Part shown: positions 31,453-32,720 of the stretch, in pieces | Layout of the letters: each line of letters begins with the position of its first letter | How positions within the stretch are numbered: the stretch's first letter is position 1 | Assembly (NCBI RefSeq): GCF_005774735.1 | Contig: NZ_VBUM01000035.1 | Span: 1 to 32,720, forward strand | Length of the DNA: 32,720 nt | Direction: 5' to 3' | DNA from: Microbacterium sp. 5K110 | Lineage (GTDB): Bacteria > Actinomycetota > Actinomycetes > Actinomycetales > Microbacteriaceae | Notes under the pieces: generated by a model | What the model was told of the DNA's origin: nothing | Database searches by the model: none | Seen by the model: the letters and a program-made list of their open reading frames with translations, nothing else | Program-made: the position numbers and the translations under genes

Positions 31453-32720
31453 TTAGGCGGAGAACGTGTGCAACCACTCGAGCCCCTCCACGTCGCCGAG
31501 GCCACCCGCGAGCTCGAGGAAACGTTCCTCGAGCGTCGAACCGCCGCGCACCTCGTCGATCGTGCCCTCGGCGAGGACCTGACCGGACACGATCACCGCG
31601 ACGCGCGAACACACCCGCTCCACGAGTTCCATGCCGTGGCTGGAGAGGATCACCGTTCCGCCGTGGTCGACGTAGGCGCGCAGGATGTCGAGGATCACCG
31701 CGCTCGACACCGGGTCCACCGCCTCGAAGGGTTCGTCGAGGACGAGCAGGCGCGGCGAGTGGATCATGGCCCCCGCGAGCATCACCTTCTTGGTCATTCC
31801 CGCCGAGTAGTCCGACACCGGACGCCCGAGGGCCTCGACGAGGTCGAAGGCGCGAGCCAGATCCGCTGCGCGGCTTTCGACGACCGGTGCGGGCAGCCCT
31901 CGCAAGGCGCCGTAGTACGACAACAGCTGGCGGCCTGTCAGACGATCGAAGGTGCGCAGACGATCGGGCAGGACGCCGATGAGCTTCTTGGCCGCGCGGG
32001 ACTGGCGTGCCGCGTCGATCCCGTTGATCTCGACCGTGCCGCCGTCGGAGCGCAGGAGTCCCGCGATGATGGAGAGGGTCGTGGTCTTCCCGGCGCCGTT
32101 GGGGCCGACGAGCCCGTAGAACGAGCCGGCGGGAACGGTCAGATCGATTCCATCGACCGCGCGCACCTCCCCGAACGTCTTCGTCACGCTGCGCAACCGC
32201 AGTGCCGGGACGTCGGCGTCGGCATCGGGCGCCTCGACGGCAACGGCCGACGATGCCGTGTCGGATCGGTCCTCGGAGACCTCGGGCTCAGCGATCACCG
32301 ACTCCTCGGCCGCCGGCTCTTCGACGACCGGCTCCTCGAGCGGTGCATCCGCCGGCGTCGGGTCCTGACTGATCGTCGAGTCGGAGTCATCCGTCTCGCG
32401 CAACCCGAAACCGATGCTCCCGGCACCCGGCTCGGCAGCGAGCTCGTCAGACACCTCGGCCGCCGAATCCTCAGACACCGGCTGGACCGCCGGCTCCGCG
32501 GCCACGGGCTCGGGCTCGGAGACCGCCGCTTCGTCGGGCGCGGACTCGGAGGCCACCGCTCCGTCCGTCGCAGCCTCAGCGCCGACCAACGGTGCATCGG
32601 CGACCGGCTCCGCGGCCACCGGCTCGTCGGACTCGGTCATCGATTCCGTCGGGGCCACGGAATCGCCGGAGTCGGTCGTCGGTTCCGCGACCACCGGCTC
32701 CTCGACGGCCACATCAGCGG
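31453..32720 (-). CDS. ABC transporter ATPase with long acidic N-terminal region (5' end may lie outside window)
   Basis: At least 419 residues, open to the right edge. The C-terminal ~245 residues are an ABC ATPase: Walker A GPNGAGKTTT, a degenerate signature DYSAGMTKKVML (SAGM in place of SGGQ, common in ABC-2 exporters), Walker B LLVLDEPFEAVD and the H-loop SSHGMELVE. The preceding ~170 residues are low-complexity and strongly acidic, built of EP/AEP/VAE units (EPVAAEPVAD, EEPVVEEPAAEES). The GTG at 32712 could be the start, but the frame continues to the edge. It partners the permease immediately downstream. Confidence 0.85.
   Translation of the reverse strand, partial: ADVAVEEPVVAEPTTDSGDSVAPTESMTESDEPVAAEPVADAPLVGAEAATDGAVASESAPDEAAVSEPEPVAAEPAVQPVSEDSAAEVSDELAAEPGAGSIGFGLRETDDSDSTISQDPTPADAPLEEPVVEEPAAEESVIAEPEVSEDRSDTASSAVAVEAPDADADVPALRLRSVTKTFGEVRAVDGIDLTVPAGSFYGLVGPNGAGKTTTLSIIAGLLRSDGGTVEINGIDAARQSRAAKKLIGVLPDRLRTFDRLTGRQLLSYYGALRGLPAPVVESRAADLARAFDLVEALGRPVSDYSAGMTKKVMLAGAMIHSPRLLVLDEPFEAVDPVSSAVILDILRAYVDHGGTVILSSHGMELVERVCSRVAVIVSGQVLAEGTIDEVRGGSTLEERFLELAGGLGDVEGLEWLHTFSA

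Overview
The window is high-GC actinobacterial chromosome, most likely from the Microbacteriaceae (Microbacterium-like). The evidence is the prfB–ftsE–ftsX–smpB cluster with ssrA beside it, a Ku/LigD pair with Pol–PE–Lig domain order, DUF3039, YaeQ and SIMPL-domain genes, many GTG starts, and many genes whose -10 hexamer (TAnnnT) lies only 6-9 bases before the start codon, as in leaderless actinobacterial genes. No species can be named from sequence reading alone.

Layout. 1-2549 (minus): a secreted SGNH/GDSL hydrolase running off the left edge, then a Nudix hydrolase and an alpha/beta hydrolase joined by a GTGA overlap. 2640-7975: a genomic island flanked by a 35-base direct repeat of the 3' part of a tRNA-Lys gene. 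The left copy is only a tRNA fragment; the right copy is part of the intact tRNA-Lys. The island holds a decayed serine recombinase, a truncated ORF, a divergent TetR regulator/SDR pair followed by an NTF2-like protein and an LtrA-family membrane protein, and a complete IS1249-like insertion sequence. 8117-10367: a HisN-type phosphatase overlapping a lipoprotein gene, a small unknown gene and a YaeQ gene. 10429-15284: tmRNA, a SIMPL gene (plus strand), then smpB, ftsX, ftsE and prfB on the minus strand, joining ribosome rescue, release factor 2 and the FtsEX divisome complex. 15311-20053: an MFS permease, a YoaK-like membrane protein, a quinone-oxidoreductase-like MDR enzyme, an amidohydrolase pseudogene with a large internal deletion, tRNA-Leu(TAG) and a DedA protein. 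20063-23514: divergent ku and ligD (bacterial NHEJ) sharing an inverted repeat between them. 23518-28918: a CDF metal exporter, a family 2 glycosyltransferase, the rdgB–rph–murI cluster and divergent pncB. 29084-32720: a Tat-exported unknown protein, a DUF3039 protein, and an ABC-2-type exporter whose ATPase carries a long acidic N-terminal extension and is open at the right edge.

Three whole-window signals stand out. (1) The heptamer GGATGCC/GGCATCC occurs about 50 times outside the island (hand count, both strands) and not once inside it. (2) A leaderless-type -10 element recurs before at least 14 genes. (3) The tRNA-Lys repeat marks the island boundaries, and tRNA-Lys appears to have been rebuilt with an island-supplied 3' end and terminator. 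I did not find a clearly unprecedented multi-gene system. The most unusual candidates are the heptamer, the ku/ligD inverted repeat and the island's TetR/SDR/NTF2/LtrA cargo.
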